A stretch of 64,000 nucleotides of DNA from Paenibacillus piscarius. Lineage in GTDB: Bacteria > Bacillota > Bacilli > Paenibacillales > Paenibacillaceae. Shown in pieces: positions 1-8,043 of this stretch (positions are counted from its first letter, which is position 1; every line of letters starts with the position of its first letter). Where the stretch lies: contig NZ_JAIEUI010000023.1 of NCBI RefSeq assembly GCF_022234545.1, positions 1-64,000 on the forward strand, read 5' to 3'. The notes below the pieces were generated by a model that saw nothing but the letters and a program-made list of their open reading frames with translations, was not told where the DNA came from and searched no databases. The translations under genes and the position numbers were made by a program.

Positions 1-137
1 AGGTACTCCTTTTTCTATGCTCAAAAAAACCAGATATAACAAGGGTTTTGAATTATGAAATTGTCTCTTTATTGCAGGAATTTTCTATAAAGGTTGCTGG
101 GCTGGGGAGCACTGCGCTATTTCTTATCGCAGCAGCA

Positions 138-370
138 GCGATTGTGGTCGGTTTTTAGCATACATTTGGCCCGCTCACCCTTGCAACTGCACATTGTATG
201 TTGTTTTACACATACATTCATTTGGCCCATTCACCCTCGCAGCTACACATTGTATGTTGTTTTACACATATATTTGCCCCACTTACTTTCGTGGCAGCGA
301 TTGTGGCCGGTTTTTCGCATTTAGCCTGCGTGCTTTCGTGGCATCCATTATTTTCAGTTTTTCATATTTC
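138..370. repeat. Degenerate tandem repeat array, period about 51-57 bp
   Basis: About four to five diverged units follow one another. Recurring blocks are ttgtatgttgttttacacat (near 194 and 251) and tgtggtcggttttt or tgtggccggttttt (near 143 and 303), each followed by an acatttggccca-like stretch and a gcagc junction. The units resemble the much cleaner 51-bp array near 55.05-55.34 kb, so the two look like one repeat family. Short reading frames run through the array only because units recur; none has a convincing ribosome binding site. The stretch 1-137 shows nothing recognisable. Function unknown. Confidence 0.7.
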
Positions 371-455
371 CTAAACAAGGACCTTACTATCGCAACCCAA
401 ATAACCCTAATTCTCTTGGTATAGAGAACTAGAGCTTGAATAAGGAGAACCATCT

Positions 456-1184
456 ATGAACCGCATGAGCTTCACTTCGCTTATAATTGCAATCTTGGCT
501 GTAGCAGCTTTGGCAGCCATCGCAGCAGCCTTCATCCCTAAATCGTCATCGCTGCCCTCTCCCGCCAGCGCCGGAGCCCTGCCGCCAGCCTTGGATCTGG
601 AGGATCAGGACGGCAATCCCGTCCATCTGGAGCTTAGCAGCCTCCCCTTATATGAGCAGTACCTGGAGTCCAGCCGGGATATCCCTGCTGAAATCGCTCG
701 CACTGGGGCCGAGACCCTGCCTCTGCCCAGGCCGGAGCGCTTCCTCTTGCTGAAGTATAATTGCGGGAACAAGCATTGTGACACGAATCTGGTTAGAATG
801 GCTGAGCCGGAGAACGGCAGTCCAAGCATTAGCATCGGCTTAGCAGGCGGGATCTATCAGGATTTCGAGTTGTCCCCTGACGGGAACATCGCGCTGCTCC
901 GGTTCGCTTATAGTGAAGGAGGTACGCTTCTCCGCCATACGCTGATTGCTGTCGATCTGCCGGAGATGGAGCTGATTCCTGCTGCATCCGCCACCTTAGC
1001 CGACACTTACATGCACACCCCTAACTGGCCGATAATAAGCTACCGGTGGATCAGCAACCGGCAGTTCCGGGTGGAACGGCCTGATCTGGAATCTTCTAAG
1101 TACCAGGCTCTGCAGCAGTGGAGCAGCCTAGACCATCCGCCGGTGAGATCCATCGACATCCGCTTGAAGACGGGCAACTATTAA
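456..1184 (+). CDS. Membrane-anchored or exported hypothetical protein (242 aa)
   Basis: I do not recognise the family. The first residues (MNRMSFTS) are followed by a hydrophobic, alanine-rich segment at about residues 8-28 that could be an uncleaved anchor or signal peptide; there is no lipobox cysteine. The rest is a soluble domain with a C-x4-C pair (CGNKHC, near residue 108) and beta-rich sequence that would face the outside of the cell. The start is fixed by an aaggag ribosome binding site about ten bases upstream of the ATG. It is a single gene on the plus strand, convergent with the amidase gene that ends 20 bases away. The upstream 300 bases are the degenerate repeat array, so its promoter probably lies between that array and the start. 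Confidence 0.75.
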   Translation: MNRMSFTSLIIAILAVAALAAIAAAFIPKSSSLPSPASAGALPPALDLEDQDGNPVHLELSSLPLYEQYLESSRDIPAEIARTGAETLPLPRPERFLLLKYNCGNKHCDTNLVRMAEPENGSPSISIGLAGGIYQDFELSPDGNIALLRFAYSEGGTLLRHTLIAVDLPEMELIPAASATLADTYMHTPNWPIISYRWISNRQFRVERPDLESSKYQALQQWSSLDHPPVRSIDIRLKTGNY

Positions 1185-1203
1185 GCGGCATCGGAATGCT
1201 GCT

Positions 1204-2463
1204 TCACTGCTTCCATACCTCCTGTATCCACGACAGGAGTCTCAGGTCTTGTCCGTGTCCGCCTATGACGGACAGTCCCAGCGGCAGCCCGCCGGGGCCG
1301 GGCACAGGCAGTGTCACCTGCGGCAGCCCGGCCAGCCCGGCGATGCAGCAGAGCCGCATTGCTCCGCTGCGGTCTCGCTCCAGCTGGTCCGGCGGCGCCC
1401 CGCGCAGCGGAGCCGGACCGGGCACGGTCGGAATGACGAGGCACCCGTCATTCCCAAGCAGCCGCCGCAGCCGCTCCGCTAGCCTGCGGCGCAGCCCGCC
1501 GGCCCGGCGCAGGTCCGCGCCGGCCAGCCCCGCCGCCCAGGCGAAGCGGGCGGCGATATCGGGCCCGAAGGCCGGCCGCTCCCGGCCGATCCATCCGCCA
1601 TGGGCCGCCCAGATCTCGGCGCCCTGCAGCTCGCGGAAGGCATCCATCCAGGCCTTCAGCCCTTCAGGGGCAATGGCGGCTTCGGCAGCCTGCAGCGAAG
1701 CCCCGGCCTGAAGCTGCTCCAGCCCCCGCTTCAGGAAGGCTGCGCCGTCCGGCTCGGCTAACGCCCAGCACTCCGGCGGCACGAACATTCGTGCCAGCCC
1801 GGGACCGCCACTGTTCGTCCCCGCTTTCAGCACTCGCCCAGCACCACCACTGTCCGCTCCCGCCTCCAGCACACTACCATCCTTGCCACTGTCCGCCCCC
1901 GCCAGCAGCACGCGGCCTACCTTCAGCAGCAGCTCCGCGCTGCCTGCGATCCAGCCGACCGTATCGAAGCCCGGCGCCAGCGGAATTACGCCTTCCAGCG
2001 GCACCGCCCCGTGCGTCGGCCGGAAGCCGAACACGCCGCAATAAGACGAAGGCACCCGCACCGAACCGCCGGTATCGGTTCCAAGGGCGAAGTCCACACT
2101 CCCCGCAGCTACCGCTACCGCCGATCCGCTGGACGAGCCGCCGGGAACCCGGTCCTTCCCATGCGGATTGACCGGGGTGCCGTAATGGTAATTCTCCCCG
2201 CCGAGGCTGTACATCAGCTCATCTGTATGAGCCGCCCCCCGCAGATCGGCCCCGGCCTCCAGCAGCCTGCGCACAACGGGCGCATGATCCGCCGCAGGCT
2301 CGTGGGTACGCAGCCAGTCCGGGTTGCCGGCAGAAGAGCGGTGACCGGCCACCGCGAAGACATCCTTGACCGCGAAGCTTAAGCCCTTCAGCGGACCTTG
2401 CCCGCTGCCGGTAACCTCAAGCTCCGGCAACCGGAAGGCGCCGTGCTGATTATGAAGTGCCAT
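1204..2463 (-). CDS. Amidase signature family hydrolase
   Basis: A 419-residue amidase-signature enzyme that hydrolyses an amide bond using a Ser-cisSer-Lys triad. The lysine is in FAVKD near residue 34, the glycine/serine-rich signature GGSSSGSA follows, and the nucleophile region is GTDTGGSVRVPSS. The substrate cannot be read from sequence; it resembles small stand-alone amidases annotated as glutamyl-tRNA amidotransferase subunit A-like or AtzF-like. The chosen ATG has a gaaagggg ribosome binding site; the frame is open 24 codons further upstream but that part lacks one. It lies 65 bases downstream of the gamma-glutamyltransferase gene on the same strand, so the two are probably co-transcribed and may handle related gamma-glutamyl or amide substrates (inference). 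An unusual feature is a threefold 13-residue repeat in the middle of the protein. Confidence 0.9.
   Translation of the reverse strand: MALHNQHGAFRLPELEVTGSGQGPLKGLSFAVKDVFAVAGHRSSAGNPDWLRTHEPAADHAPVVRRLLEAGADLRGAAHTDELMYSLGGENYHYGTPVNPHGKDRVPGGSSSGSAVAVAAGSVDFALGTDTGGSVRVPSSYCGVFGFRPTHGAVPLEGVIPLAPGFDTVGWIAGSAELLLKVGRVLLAGADSGKDGSVLEAGADSGGAGRVLKAGTNSGGPGLARMFVPPECWALAEPDGAAFLKRGLEQLQAGASLQAAEAAIAPEGLKAWMDAFRELQGAEIWAAHGGWIGRERPAFGPDIAARFAWAAGLAGADLRRAGGLRRRLAERLRRLLGNDGCLVIPTVPGPAPLRGAPPDQLERDRSGAMRLCCIAGLAGLPQVTLPVPGPGGLPLGLSVIGGHGQDLRLLSWIQEVWKQ
1795..1911 (-). repeat. Three in-frame 39-bp tandem repeats inside the amidase gene
   Basis: Three consecutive 39-bp units begin (minus strand) at 1911, 1872 and 1833. 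They encode 13-residue units of the type VLxAGADSGGxGx. The copies have diverged by a few substitutions but remain in frame, so the protein gains a Gly/Ala/Ser-rich loop rather than a break. The insertion lies after the catalytic core motifs. Confidence 0.8.
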
Positions 2464-2528
2464 GATTAGCCGCCCCTTTCTCCCGGAATACCGGTCCTCT
2501 CTTCCCGTCTCCAGCCGCCCCATACGCC

Positions 2529-4106
2529 TCACCATCCAATGGCCGCTCCGTCACAGCGCGGGTCTGTCCCTCCGCTGCGGTAACCATGGCTATCGATGGC
2601 AATGACATGGGCGTGGCCCATAATCCCGTCGTAGCTGCCTGCCTCGCGGACCAGATGCCCCGCTTCCGTCAGCTTCTCGCGCACCGCCTGCGCCACCCGG
2701 CTCTCCACCCTCAGCTCCTGGGTCGGCTCGCCCCAGGTTCTGCCCCAGACGAAGCGGGGTTCGTCCACCGCAGCCTGCGGGTCCATCCCGTAATGCAGCA
2801 TCCGTGTAAGCAGCAGCGTCTGGGTCTGCGGCTGTCCTTCCCCGCCTTGCGTGCCATAGAGATACACCGGCTTGCCCTCCCGGCAGGCCATCGCCGGCAT
2901 CAGCGTATGGAACGTCCGCTTGTGCGGCTCCAGCGTATTGACATGGGCCGGATCGAGCGAGAAGAATGACCCTCTGTTCTGAAGCAGAACACCCGTATCT
3001 CCGGCCTCCACACCTGAACCGAATTCAAAATACAGGCTCTGAATGAACGACACCGCATTACCCTCGCCATCCACTACAGCAGCATATGCTGTGTCCCGGC
3101 CCACCGGCTCAGCGGGCGAGGCGAGCGCCCGGCGGGGGTTAATGGATGCCGCCAGTTCCGCCGCATATGCCTTATCCAGCAATCGGTCCAGCGGAACCGG
3201 ATGGAAGGCCGGATCGGTCAGATACCGGTCCCGGTCCCGGAAGCTCAGCTTCAGCGCTTCTGCCAGCAGATGATAATATTCATAAGAGCCGTGCTCGATA
3301 TCTGCGAAATTATAGTGCTCCAGGATATTAAGCGCCATCAGCGCAGAGAAGCCCTGCGAGTTGGGCGGGGCCTGATAGACCGTATGCCCGTGATATTCCG
3401 TGCATACCGGCTCCACCCAGCTTCCCCGGTGGTCCGCGAAGTCTTCCCGGGTCAGATAACCCCCGGCCGCGCGCATATAAGTGGCGATCTCCTTGGCGAT
3501 GCGGCCTTCATAGAAGGCCTCCCGGCCGCCGGCCGCCAAGTCCCGCAGCGTCGCGGCCAGCTGCCGCTGCACGAACCGCCCGCCGGCCGCCGGAACCCGG
3601 CCGCCGGGCAGATACACCGCCGCCGCTTCCGCCGACAGCGCGGCTCCGGCCAGGACACTGCCCCCGTGCTGGTCCGGGGACAGCGGGAAGCCTCCGGCAC
3701 TGTAGCCGATGGCCGGCTCCAGCGCCTCAGCCAGGGTCAGCCGGCCATACTCCCGCTGGACGGCTGACCAGCTATCCGCCATTCCAGGTACTGTAATGGC
3801 GCTGCGCACTCCCCGCCGGGGAATGGCCTCCTCCCCGGCGTAGCAGTCCCGGCGGACGGCGTAGCCGGAGCGTCCGCTGCCGTTGTAGGCCCGCACGCGC
3901 CCTTCCCCGGCGCAGTACGTCAGCCAGAACGCATCGCCGCCTAGCCCGGTCATGTGCGGGTAGACTACCGCCAGCGCCGCGCTGACGGCCACCGCCGCAT
4001 CGAAGGCGTTGCCGCCCCGTTCAAGGATGCGTGCGCCCGCTGCGGATGCCAGATAGTGGGGGCTGACCACCATCGTTTTTGTTCCGGTCACAGGTCCTCT
4101 CGTCAT
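2529..4106 (-). CDS. Gamma-glutamyltransferase family protein (YwrD-like)
   Basis: An N-terminal-nucleophile hydrolase of the gamma-glutamyltransferase family (525 aa; families usually 520-580). Members cleave gamma-glutamyl bonds after autoprocessing into two subunits. The large-subunit landmark GGNAFDAAVA lies near residue 32 and the GLGGD motif shortly after. The predicted processing site is the threonine of GRDTAYAAV, followed by GEGNAVSF, which would start the small subunit; C-terminal GTQGGEGQPQ matches the family glycine-rich region. No signal peptide is visible, so it is probably cytoplasmic, like B. subtilis YwrD. The ATG at 4106 has an aagggaagg ribosome binding site eight bases away; an in-frame GTG three codons earlier is too close to that site. 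It is first in a probable two-gene unit with the amidase. Confidence 0.92.
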   Translation of the reverse strand: MTRGPVTGTKTMVVSPHYLASAAGARILERGGNAFDAAVAVSAALAVVYPHMTGLGGDAFWLTYCAGEGRVRAYNGSGRSGYAVRRDCYAGEEAIPRRGVRSAITVPGMADSWSAVQREYGRLTLAEALEPAIGYSAGGFPLSPDQHGGSVLAGAALSAEAAAVYLPGGRVPAAGGRFVQRQLAATLRDLAAGGREAFYEGRIAKEIATYMRAAGGYLTREDFADHRGSWVEPVCTEYHGHTVYQAPPNSQGFSALMALNILEHYNFADIEHGSYEYYHLLAEALKLSFRDRDRYLTDPAFHPVPLDRLLDKAYAAELAASINPRRALASPAEPVGRDTAYAAVVDGEGNAVSFIQSLYFEFGSGVEAGDTGVLLQNRGSFFSLDPAHVNTLEPHKRTFHTLMPAMACREGKPVYLYGTQGGEGQPQTQTLLLTRMLHYGMDPQAAVDEPRFVWGRTWGEPTQELRVESRVAQAVREKLTEAGHLVREAGSYDGIMGHAHVIAIDSHGYRSGGTDPRCDGAAIGW

Positions 4107-4263
4107 GACGACCACCTTCCCTTCCCTTTCACGCGGATCAAGTTAGTGCCATTTAACCGCGCGTCCGGAGGCTCTGTCAACGGATTCCGCAGCCCCTTAC
4201 AGCGCCCGCCGCTATTTTTGTGAACCATGCACAAACTTTGGACCGAAGCCGTTCCACCGGCTC

Positions 4264-4641
4264 CTACTTCAGAATGTACTGCGACAGCACGCCCTGCACC
4301 TCGTAGATATTGACCGACTTGTTGAAGGTCTTCTTCAGCGGCAGCCCCGCTCCCGAGATATACAGGCACAGCTCCGCATCCAGATCGAAATGCCCGGCCG
4401 TCTCCACCGCGTAATGGGTGATGCTTTTGTAAGGAATGGAATGGTATTCGGTCTTTTTGCCGGTCACCCCCTGCTTGTCTACGAGAATCAGCCGCTTGTC
4501 CGTGAAGATCAGCATATCCCGGATCAGCTTATAGGCGTGTTCAACTGTTTCATGCGGAGTCAGAATCTGGGCGTATTCCTTCTGCACCTCCCCCGGCGCA
4601 ACCTTGCTGGCATTCCCCAATAATCCGTTAAAAATCGCCAT
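4264..4641 (-). CDS. Bacterial PH-domain protein (125 aa)
   Basis: A compact single-domain protein of the bacterial pleckstrin-homology type (bPH_1 family). Supporting sequence includes the ILTPHETVEHAYKLIRD opening, FTDKRLILVDKQG and the PYKSITHYAVET strand region, the usual core of this family. No membrane segment or signal peptide is present. The family is widespread in Bacillales but its ligand and job are not established. The ATG has an agaggagag ribosome binding site. It reads away from the ABC-F leader region, with about 120 bases between the starts, and ends about 160 bases upstream of the gamma-glutamyltransferase gene on the same strand. Confidence 0.85.
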   Translation of the reverse strand: MAIFNGLLGNASKVAPGEVQKEYAQILTPHETVEHAYKLIRDMLIFTDKRLILVDKQGVTGKKTEYHSIPYKSITHYAVETAGHFDLDAELCLYISGAGLPLKKTFNKSVNIYEVQGVLSQYILK

Positions 4642-4757
4642 CGCTCTCCTCTTTTCCCCAGCCCTCAGGCTGGCAATATCGCATCTGCCTCACTCCATAC
4701 TACTTGCAGACCGGCCTGTTTATGCCCGGGGAGGCGGATTCCCTCTTGCTTCTTTTC

Positions 4758-4786
4758 TTGATTTTAGGTACACTGATTTATATTTA
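4758..4786 (+). promoter_or_regulatory. Candidate sigma-A promoter for the ABC-F leader
   Basis: TTGATT at 4758-4763 and TATTTA at 4781-4786 are separated by 17 bases. Transcription would begin near 4793, directly at the leader-peptide ribosome binding site, so the leader mRNA would have almost no 5' untranslated region. Confidence 0.45.
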
Positions 4787-4808
4787 TGTGAAAAGGAGGT
4801 GTAGGAGA

Positions 4809-4976
4809 ATGGATCGCAATGTGACCAACAGTGTTAGCAGCCGGCTGATTAATATCATGTCTGGCATTGTTCATGTCTCAGCCAACAACGGGAGAAGTCT
4901 GTCCATTTACATGAACTCAATAACACTACAACATTGTGAAATGCCTTTCTCGCCTACACTTCAACGGATTCTATAA
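4809..4976 (+). CDS. Leader peptide upstream of the ABC-F gene (55 aa)
   Basis: A 55-codon frame begins at ATG 4809 behind an excellent ribosome binding site (aaaaggaggt, eight bases upstream) and stops at 4974-4976, only 14 bases before a strong intrinsic terminator that itself precedes the ABC-F start by 40 bases. The peptide matches no family I know and is rich in Ser, Asn and Ile, as expected for a regulatory leader rather than a functional protein. The arrangement (short translated leader, terminator, ABC-F gene) is the known layout of ribosome-mediated attenuation for antibiotic-responsive ABC-F genes in Firmicutes. I infer that stalling on this frame would favour read-through. The frame is also open upstream to 4704, but the internal ATG has the only good ribosome binding site. 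Confidence 0.6.
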   Translation: MDRNVTNSVSSRLINIMSGIVHVSANNGRSLSIYMNSITLQHCEMPFSPTLQRIL

Positions 4977-4990
4977 CCCGAAGATTGCTC

Positions 4991-5022
4991 AGGCCGCAGG
5001 GATATTTCCCTGCGGCCTTTTT
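4991..5022 (+). terminator. Intrinsic terminator / attenuator before the ABC-F gene
   Basis: A perfect 12-bp stem (aggccgcaggga with tccctgcggcct), a four-base loop and five T residues. It stands between the 55-codon leader and the ABC-F coding region, so in the resting state it should cut expression of the downstream gene. Confidence 0.85.
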
Positions 5023-5061
5023 GTATGCTTACAAGCGCATTTCCCCCAAAGGAGAATAACC

Positions 5062-7029
5062 ATGATTATCTCATGCCAAAATATTCAAAAATACCACGGT
5101 GCCCAGCTCGTCCTCAGCGACGTCACCTTCGACATCCGCCAAGGCGAGAAAATCGGCCTCATCGGCCGCAACGGCACCGGCAAAACAACCCTTTTCCATC
5201 TGCTCAGCGGAGAGGAGCGCCCCGATAGAGGCCAGCTCTCGATCCGCCGGGGCAGTGTCATCGGGCTGCTCGCCCAGATTCAGGAGGCGGACGACAACGA
5301 GACCGTCTACGCCGTCCTGCAGCGCAGCTTCGCGGAGCCGCTCGCCTGGCAGTGCCGCCTGCGTGAGCTGGAGCAGGAGATGTCCGCTCCCGGCGCGGGC
5401 GAAGACGAACGGGCCTGGGACCGTCTGCTGAAGGAATACGGCACCCTGCAGGAGAAGTTCGAGGCTGCAGGCGGCTATGAGATCGAAGCCTCCATCCAGC
5501 GGATCGCCAATGGACTCGGGATTGGAAACGATCAATATGATCGCCGGTTCGCTTCACTCTCCGGCGGGGAGAAGACCAAGGTGGGCCTGGCCGAGCTACT
5601 GCTGCGCCGCCCTGATATCCTGCTGCTCGACGAGCCGACAAACCATCTGGATATGGAGGCCATTGAATGGCTGGAGCAATTCCTCCAGACGTATGACGGC
5701 ACCGTCCTTGTCATTTCCCATGACCGTTATTTCCTGGATGCCGTGGTCAAGAAGGTGATCGAGCTTGAAGACGGTGAGGCCTCCACCTTCCATACGAACT
5801 ACAGCGGCTACCAGGTTGAGAAGGAGGCCCGGCTGCTCCAGCAGTTCGCCGACTATCAGGAGCAGCAGAAGAAGATTAAGCAGATGCAGGAGAGTATCAA
5901 GCGTCTGATCGAATGGGGCAACCGCTCCAATCCGCCGAATCCCTCCTTCCACCGCCGCGCCGCTTCAATGCAGAAGGCGCTCGACCGGATGGTCAAGGTG
6001 AAGCGGCCGATCCTGGAGCGCAAATCGATGGATCTGCAGCTCCAGCAGGAGGACCGCACCGGCAATCAGGTCGTCATCCTGGACCGGATCAGCAAGGCTT
6101 ACGGATCGCGCCAGCTCTTCTCGGGGGCCAGCGATATTCTGAGATACGGGGAGACTACCGCTCTCATCGGCGGCAACGGCGCAGGCAAAAGCACCCTGCT
6201 GAAGATTATCCTCGGCCAGGAAGCGCCGGATAGCGGCAGCTGCACCCTGGCCTCCAGAGCCGTGGTCGGCTACCTTGCCCAGGAGGCCGTGCCGGAGGAG
6301 GGCAGACAGTCCGTGCTGAAGTATTTCCGCGAAGAGGCCGGGCTTGAAGAAGGCGAGGCCCGCGGCCAGCTGGCCCGCTTCCTCTTCTACGGCAGCGACG
6401 TCTTCAAGAGCATCGCCAACCTCTCGGGCGGGGAATGGACCCGGCTGCGCTTCGCGGTCCTGATGCACCGGCGGCCGAATCTGCTTATCCTGGATGAGCC
6501 GACCAACCATCTGGACATCGATTCCCGCGAGGCGCTGGAAGAAGCGCTGGAGGAATTCCCCGGCACAGTGCTGGCCGTCTCTCATGACCGGTACTTCATT
6601 AACCGCTGCTTCGGCAAGCTCTGGAGCATTGATCACGGCCGCTTCTCCGCCTTCTCCGGGAATTACGAGTACTACAAGGAGAAGCAGGCCGAGCGTGCCG
6701 CGCAAGTCCAGCAGCAGGCAGCAGCACCGGCTTCAGCAGCATCCGCTGCCGGAAGCACCCGGTCCCGCCCGGCCGCCAGTAAGGCGCCTGCGCTACAAAA
6801 CGGCGGCATCACTGCTGCCGCGCCAAGCCGCAAGCCGCGCCCGGCCGCTGCCTGGGAGCAGGATATTGCTGCTGCGGAGTCACAGCTCGCGGAGATCGAC
6901 GCGCAGATGATGGACCCGCAGGCAGCCAGTGACGCGCAGCGGCTGGCGGAGCTACATGCAGCGCGCGAGGACGCGCAGCAGAGGCTGGATGAGCTGTACA
7001 GCGGCTGGCTAAGCGAAACCGAAAGCTGA
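5062..7029 (+). CDS. ABC-F family ATPase (ribosome-associated, possible antibiotic resistance)
   Basis: A 655-residue protein with two ABC ATPase domains and no membrane segments, the hallmark of ABC-F translation factors that bind the ribosomal E site. Domain 1: Walker A GRNGTGKTT (near residue 36), signature LSGGEKTKVG, Walker B ILLLDEPTNHLD. An inter-domain linker follows (about residues 240-330), with a basic helix around NPSFHRRAASMQKALDRM. Domain 2: GGNGAGKSTLL, LSGGEWTRLR, LLILDEPTNHLD. The C-terminal ~100 residues are Ala-rich and then form a short coiled coil. The start at 5062 has aaaggag upstream; the frame is open further back but crosses the terminator. The leader-peptide attenuator suggests drug-inducible expression, hence a ribosome-protection role is plausible; a housekeeping ABC-F (YdiF/YfmR type) is the alternative. 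Confidence 0.9.
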   Translation: MIISCQNIQKYHGAQLVLSDVTFDIRQGEKIGLIGRNGTGKTTLFHLLSGEERPDRGQLSIRRGSVIGLLAQIQEADDNETVYAVLQRSFAEPLAWQCRLRELEQEMSAPGAGEDERAWDRLLKEYGTLQEKFEAAGGYEIEASIQRIANGLGIGNDQYDRRFASLSGGEKTKVGLAELLLRRPDILLLDEPTNHLDMEAIEWLEQFLQTYDGTVLVISHDRYFLDAVVKKVIELEDGEASTFHTNYSGYQVEKEARLLQQFADYQEQQKKIKQMQESIKRLIEWGNRSNPPNPSFHRRAASMQKALDRMVKVKRPILERKSMDLQLQQEDRTGNQVVILDRISKAYGSRQLFSGASDILRYGETTALIGGNGAGKSTLLKIILGQEAPDSGSCTLASRAVVGYLAQEAVPEEGRQSVLKYFREEAGLEEGEARGQLARFLFYGSDVFKSIANLSGGEWTRLRFAVLMHRRPNLLILDEPTNHLDIDSREALEEALEEFPGTVLAVSHDRYFINRCFGKLWSIDHGRFSAFSGNYEYYKEKQAERAAQVQQQAAAPASAASAAGSTRSRPAASKAPALQNGGITAAAPSRKPRPAAAWEQDIAAAESQLAEIDAQMMDPQAASDAQRLAELHAAREDAQQRLDELYSGWLSETES

Positions 7030-7094
7030 CAGCGGATCTTTTGATCTTTTGAATCTAATTTTGATTTTTTGAATCTAACATAGAGGTGACCATA

Positions 7095-7568
7095 ATGACA
7101 TTAACCCCGCAAATCACAAAATATTGGGAAGCTTATCTGGTTCAACATCCTGAAGCGGCGGAGCGGTTCGACAGCGCCTGGGCGTTCGGGGACAATCCCC
7201 GGCTGGCCGATGAATTGCTTGCGCTGGTCCTCAGCGGGATTAAGACCGGAACCGCACAGAATTATGAGCTGGTTGAAGCAAAGGGGCTTCCGCTGCCTTT
7301 CATTGGCGGGCTGTCCGTTCTGCTGGACAGCGGGGGCCAGCCGCGTGCGATCATCGAGACAACGCAGGTTGAGGTAGTTCCCTTTGGCGAAGTGACGGCG
7401 GAATTCGCTTACTCGGAGGGTGAGGACGACCGCAGCCTCGAATCGTGGCGGCACGAGCATGAAGTGTTCTTCACCCGCGAGCTTAAGAACGAAGGCAAGG
7501 ACTTCGACCCGGACATGCGGGTCATCTGCGAGAACTTCCGGCTGGTGCATGTGAACCAGGACCTGTAA
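7095..7568 (+). CDS. ASCH-domain protein
   Basis: A 157-residue protein of the ASCH/PUA-like fold. Typical elements are the KYWEAYLVQHP opening, AFGDNPRLADELLALVLSG, a GTAQNYELVE stretch, and EDDRSLESWRHEHEVFF near residue 115, followed by the VCENFRLV-type C-terminal strand. ASCH proteins are thought to bind RNA or modified nucleosides, and some relatives are N4-acetylcytidine amidohydrolases; the activity here is unproven. The ATG at 7095 is preceded by agaggtg at good spacing; an in-frame GTG overlaps that site. It stands alone, 65 bases after the ABC-F gene, and is followed by a hairpin that also serves the convergent small gene. Confidence 0.88.
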   Translation: MTLTPQITKYWEAYLVQHPEAAERFDSAWAFGDNPRLADELLALVLSGIKTGTAQNYELVEAKGLPLPFIGGLSVLLDSGGQPRAIIETTQVEVVPFGEVTAEFAYSEGEDDRSLESWRHEHEVFFTRELKNEGKDFDPDMRVICENFRLVHVNQDL

Positions 7569-7602
7569 TTCCCCCGGGTACAACACTAGAGCAACAAATC
7601 AA

Positions 7603-7635
7603 AAGGCTGCTTCTCCGACAGAGAGAAGCAGCCTT
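7603..7635. terminator. Bidirectional intrinsic terminator
   Basis: A 13-bp inverted repeat (aaggctgcttctc with gagaagcagcctt) lies between two convergent genes. The minus-strand exit is T-rich (ttttgatttg); the plus-strand exit is less so. Confidence 0.7.
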
Positions 7636-7687
7636 CATTGTATAGGTACAGGTCGGTATTAAGTTATACAGCTTCTGCGGACAGTGC

Positions 7688-7843
7688 TTAGAATTTCCAG
7701 ATCCCCGTAATCCAGCCGATCAGCGAGATCCATAAGGGAATACTGATCAGAACGCCCCACACCAGACCGGTGGCAATATTGCCTTCTGCAGGACGCGACA
7801 TACTCTCCTGCGCAAGCGGAAGTCTCAACTCTTCTTGTTCCAT
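7688..7843 (-). CDS. Small single-pass membrane protein (51 aa)
   Basis: A short frame with a strong ribosome binding site (aggagggg, about six bases before the ATG at 7843). The first half is charged and soluble (MEQEELRLPLAQES) and the second half is one hydrophobic helix rich in Gly, Ile, Leu and Trp, ending WKF. No family is recognised. Similar small proteins with a C-terminal helix are common and often overlooked in Paenibacillus. It reads toward the shared terminator and has about 200 bases of AT-rich upstream sequence, enough for its own promoter. Confidence 0.65.
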   Translation of the reverse strand: MEQEELRLPLAQESMSRPAEGNIATGLVWGVLISIPLWISLIGWITGIWKF

Positions 7844-8043
7844 GCGATCCCCTCCTAGAATATCTATCGTCAAAGCAGAGGAAAAAATGTAGACCGCCTG
7901 GCCTAAAAAGATACACTTCCGGGTATTTTTTTAGATATAAAGGCTCAGCGGAATACGATTGGAAAGGCTTACATAAATATTATTAACCAAATTATGTATT
8001 AAATAAACTTATACACATTTGGTCATTTATTATATGCAATCCT

